Shown: piece by piece, positions 62,222-64,000 of the stretch
How positions within the stretch are numbered: position 1 is the first letter of the stretch
Layout of the letters: each line of letters begins with the position of its first letter
NCBI GenBank assembly: GCA_963738345.1
Contig: CAVTWI010000002.1
Coordinates: 6,820,001-6,884,000 of the forward strand
Length of the DNA: 64,000 bases
Source: Bog-159 sp963738345
GTDB lineage: Bacteria > Acidobacteriota > Terriglobia > Bryobacterales > Bryobacteraceae
Direction: 5' to 3'
Notes under the pieces: model-generated
Databases searched by the model: none
What the model saw: the letters and a program-made list of their open reading frames with translations, nothing else
What the model was told of the DNA's origin: nothing
Program-made: the position numbers and the translations under genes

Positions 62222-63277
62222 GTGAGCCAGACTCTCGTTGAGGTGAAACAGCCGGATCGTAAAGGGCTGCTGGCCAGGATCCCCGCGTTTCCGCCCATCG
62301 TGCTGCGATTGCTCGATTTATTAGCGCGCGATACGGTTGAGATTAAGGAGCTGGTAGCGCTGATTTCGAGCGATCCAGCGTTCTCCGCCCAAGTCCTGCG
62401 GCTGGCCAATTCGGCGCTCTTCGGCTTCCGTTCCCAGATCGATAGCATTCAGTCGGCCCTAGTGGTGTTGGGGCTGCAGCGCGTTCGTTCGTTGAGCATG
62501 ACTGTGGCCACCGCCAATCATATGAAAGGCGTGCTGCAGATCGAGGAACTGGCGCGCTGCTGGCGGCACATGCTGGCTTGCGCCCTGCTCACCGAGCAGT
62601 TGGCGCGATCCTGTTCGGCCTTTGAAGATCGTGCCTATACAGCCGGATTGCTGCACGATGTCGGCCGCCTGGGATTGCTGCTGGCTTATCCCCAGGAATA
62701 CGCCGCGCTGCTCCGCGACATCAAGCGAACGCCTCTCGAATTGCTGGACCTGGAGAAAGAGGAACTAGGGATGGACCATTGTGAAGCCGGCCGGACCTTG
62801 GCCGAGCACTGGAACCTGCCTCCGGATTTCCAGATTGTCGCGGCGCGCCATCATGACCCCCAGAATAATTCCGAGATCGATCTGCTTACTCTGGTCCATC
62901 TGGGGTGCCGGCTGGCCGATAGCCTGGGCTTCTGGGTAGTGGAACCCCTGAAGCCCTGCTCGCCCGAGGAATTCGAGCAATCCCTTCCGCCGCTGCTGGC
63001 CAAGCGGCTGCGTATCGACGCTCCGCGCTGGCGAGAGATCGTGGAACGCCGTATCGAGTGCTATGGCGATCCCGACGGCGGCGATTCGGAGCGCTTCCTG
63101 TCCAACCCCGAGCCGCTTGCGGAAGAACCGGACGTGCCCATTGCCGCCCTAGCTAACCTGCACTTGCCCGACCCCAACGAGGGAACCTCGCTGCCTCGCG
63201 AAATGTTCACTCTCGTGGGAATCGGCCTGTTCTTCACTATCCTGATCGTGGCTCTGGTTTATTTCACCGTGAAATAA
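62222..63277 (+). CDS. HDOD domain protein with a C-terminal membrane anchor
   Basis: A 351-aa protein starting at GTG. Residues about 10-210 form the HDOD fold: RIPAFPPIVLRLLDLLARDT, LVALISSDPAFSAQVLRLAN, SALFGFRSQIDSIQSALVVL, AGLLHDVGRLGLLLAYPQEY, DHCEAGRTLAEHWNLP. HDOD domains are degenerate HD domains used in signalling, chemotaxis control or stress regulation. The extra feature is a C-terminal membrane helix (MFTLVGIGLFFTILIVALVY) that would anchor the domain at the inner membrane. Signal input and target are unknown. Confidence 0.85.
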   Translation: MSQTLVEVKQPDRKGLLARIPAFPPIVLRLLDLLARDTVEIKELVALISSDPAFSAQVLRLANSALFGFRSQIDSIQSALVVLGLQRVRSLSMTVATANHMKGVLQIEELARCWRHMLACALLTEQLARSCSAFEDRAYTAGLLHDVGRLGLLLAYPQEYAALLRDIKRTPLELLDLEKEELGMDHCEAGRTLAEHWNLPPDFQIVAARHHDPQNNSEIDLLTLVHLGCRLADSLGFWVVEPLKPCSPEEFEQSLPPLLAKRLRIDAPRWREIVERRIECYGDPDGGDSERFLSNPEPLAEEPDVPIAALANLHLPDPNEGTSLPREMFTLVGIGLFFTILIVALVYFTVK

Positions 63278-63282
63278 CGCGT

Positions 63283-63861
63283 TCAGCCTTGCTGGTCCGG
63301 TTTTGGGGGCAGGGCACAAAATGCCCCTTCGGAAAAGCCTTCCGCCTGGCACTCGAAGGCATGATTGAACCGGGCGCGGTAGTTTTCCCACCCAATCGCC
63401 GCCGTCAGTTCCACTAACTGCCGCTCGTTGAAGTGAGCCCGCAGGGCCTCGAATAAATCATCCGGCAGTTCTACGGGTGTCCCCGTCATGGCCACCGCAC
63501 AGCGGACCGCCAGCTTTTCCACATCCGAAAACTCCGGACTGTCTTCAAAGTAAGCCAGACCCTTCAACTGCGCCTCGGAAACTCCAGCTTTTCTGCCGAC
63601 CGCAGAACCGATGTCAATTCAGAACGGACACCCGATCATCATGGCCGTTTTGATGCCGGCCAAAGCCTTCACCACCGGATCCACCGTGCGCAACCCTTCC
63701 TGGGCCACCTCCATGCCGGCTAGCGCCGCCAGTAGTTTGGGCTGGTGCGCGGTAATCCGCATGGGTTCCGGAATGCTCCCAATTTTGCGCCGCACCATGC
63801 TGTATACGAAGCGCGTGAACACGTTACCTTCTGCATCGCCAATTCCCCGAATGCGTGCCAT
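63283..63861 (-). CDS. Carboxymuconolactone decarboxylase/AhpD-like selenoprotein
   Basis: A 192-aa protein reading through an in-frame TGA (63619-63621) that is followed by a SECIS-like hairpin. The N-terminal frame MARIRGIGDAEGNVFTRFVY ... IKTAMMIGCPF leads into TGA-IDIGSAVGRKAGVSEAQL, i.e. the CxxC redox motif of AhpD/CMD proteins written as CPF-Sec. The C-terminal part LAYFEDSPEFSDVEKLAVRC and LTAAIGWENYRARFNHAF is in the same frame, with no indel. Such proteins act as thiol-dependent peroxidase partners or decarboxylase-fold enzymes; the selenocysteine would be the attacking residue. Without recoding the product would end after GCPF at 80 aa and lose half of the motif. Confidence 0.85.
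63591..63607 (-). promoter_or_regulatory. Bacterial SECIS element for UGA recoding
   Basis: On the minus strand, 11 bases after the UGA, UUCUGC-GGUCG-GCAGAA forms a perfect 6-bp stem with a 5-base loop beginning GGUC. The E. coli fdhF SECIS has a similar place (about 11 bases after UGA) and a GGUC apical loop bound by SelB. The element also codes for SAVGRK in frame, as bacterial SECIS elements must. Confidence 0.75.
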
Positions 63862-63967
63862 ATCCGAATTATCTCCCTTTTGTACTCACTTCCGATAACT
63901 GCGCCGGCTAACCAACGGCAGCGCGCTAAAGACAACGTCCTAAATTGCCGATAAGGGTAGAGGGCGC

Positions 63968-64000
63968 ATGTTATCCTACCTTGCGATGGCAGCCGCGGTT
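63968..64000 (+). other. Possible start of the next gene (cut by window end)
   Basis: ATG 63968 opens MLSYLAMAAAV up to the window end, hydrophobic as in a signal peptide; an in-frame ATG also lies at 63986. Too short to judge. Confidence 0.2.

Overview
The window is bacterial, GC-rich and almost fully coding, and its gene content points to Acidobacteriota, most likely a Bryobacterales/Solibacter-type soil organism. The reasons are its lineage-typical families: an acidobacterial VWFA-related secreted protein, a TIGR03437-type surface protein, a duplicated MacB/FtsX-like (ADOP) permease, GloVer-repeat and FG-GAP/CRTAC1 secreted proteins, ThuA and Gfo/Idh/MocA enzymes. The taxonomic call is inference from families; no rRNA or tRNA gene was seen.

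Layout. 0-2.5 kb: two tandem paralogous FG-GAP proteins, the first cut by the window edge. 2.6-5.3 kb: a minus-strand cluster of a four-helix membrane protein, a TIR-domain protein and a 167-aa unknown, a candidate TIR effector locus. 5.6-19.4 kb: lineage-specific secreted proteins (sialidase-like, three TPR proteins, TIGR03437 type, two CRTAC1 proteins around a TPR gene, VWFA-related). 19.4-20.3 kb: a Fic toxin module with an amber codon in fic. 20.3-24.9 kb: methyltransferase, aldo/keto reductase, glycosyltransferase plus FkbM methyltransferase, and a PlsC-type acyltransferase. 25.0-26.7 kb: rplU-rpmA-obgE. 26.7-38.9 kb: ADOP permease and assorted enzymes (aldo/keto reductase, esterase-like hydrolase, VOC proteins, bacilliredoxin, ThuA, Gfo/Idh/MocA). 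39.0-45.4 kb: lhr, fabG, ubiD. 45.4-53.9 kb: an accessory region of small toxin-antitoxin modules (HicBA, a BrnT-like/RHH pair, PIN/RHH, two BrnTA) with a duplicated SDR gene, one copy decayed. 53.9-63.9 kb: a metallo-beta-lactamase-fold / oxidoreductase / TIM-barrel isomerase operon, a JAB-like membrane protein, bacterioferritin, comF, an HNH nuclease, a DUF4097 lipoprotein, an MFS exporter, an HDOD protein and a carboxymuconolactone decarboxylase family selenoprotein.

Three signals run across the window. (1) A CPF-UGA selenoprotein with a convincing bacterial SECIS hairpin directly after the UGA. (2) Six toxin-antitoxin modules in which every toxin reading frame is interrupted (three by amber codons, the rest by frame changes) while every antitoxin frame is open. 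(3) Dense single-base frame changes confined largely to widely conserved genes (rplU, rpmA, obgE, lhr, ubiD, fabG, comF, HNH), which look like consensus errors because the protein on both sides stays well conserved, while long lineage-specific genes beside them are uninterrupted. Many intact genes also have a TANNNT -10 box only 5-9 bases before the start codon, suggesting frequent leaderless mRNAs.
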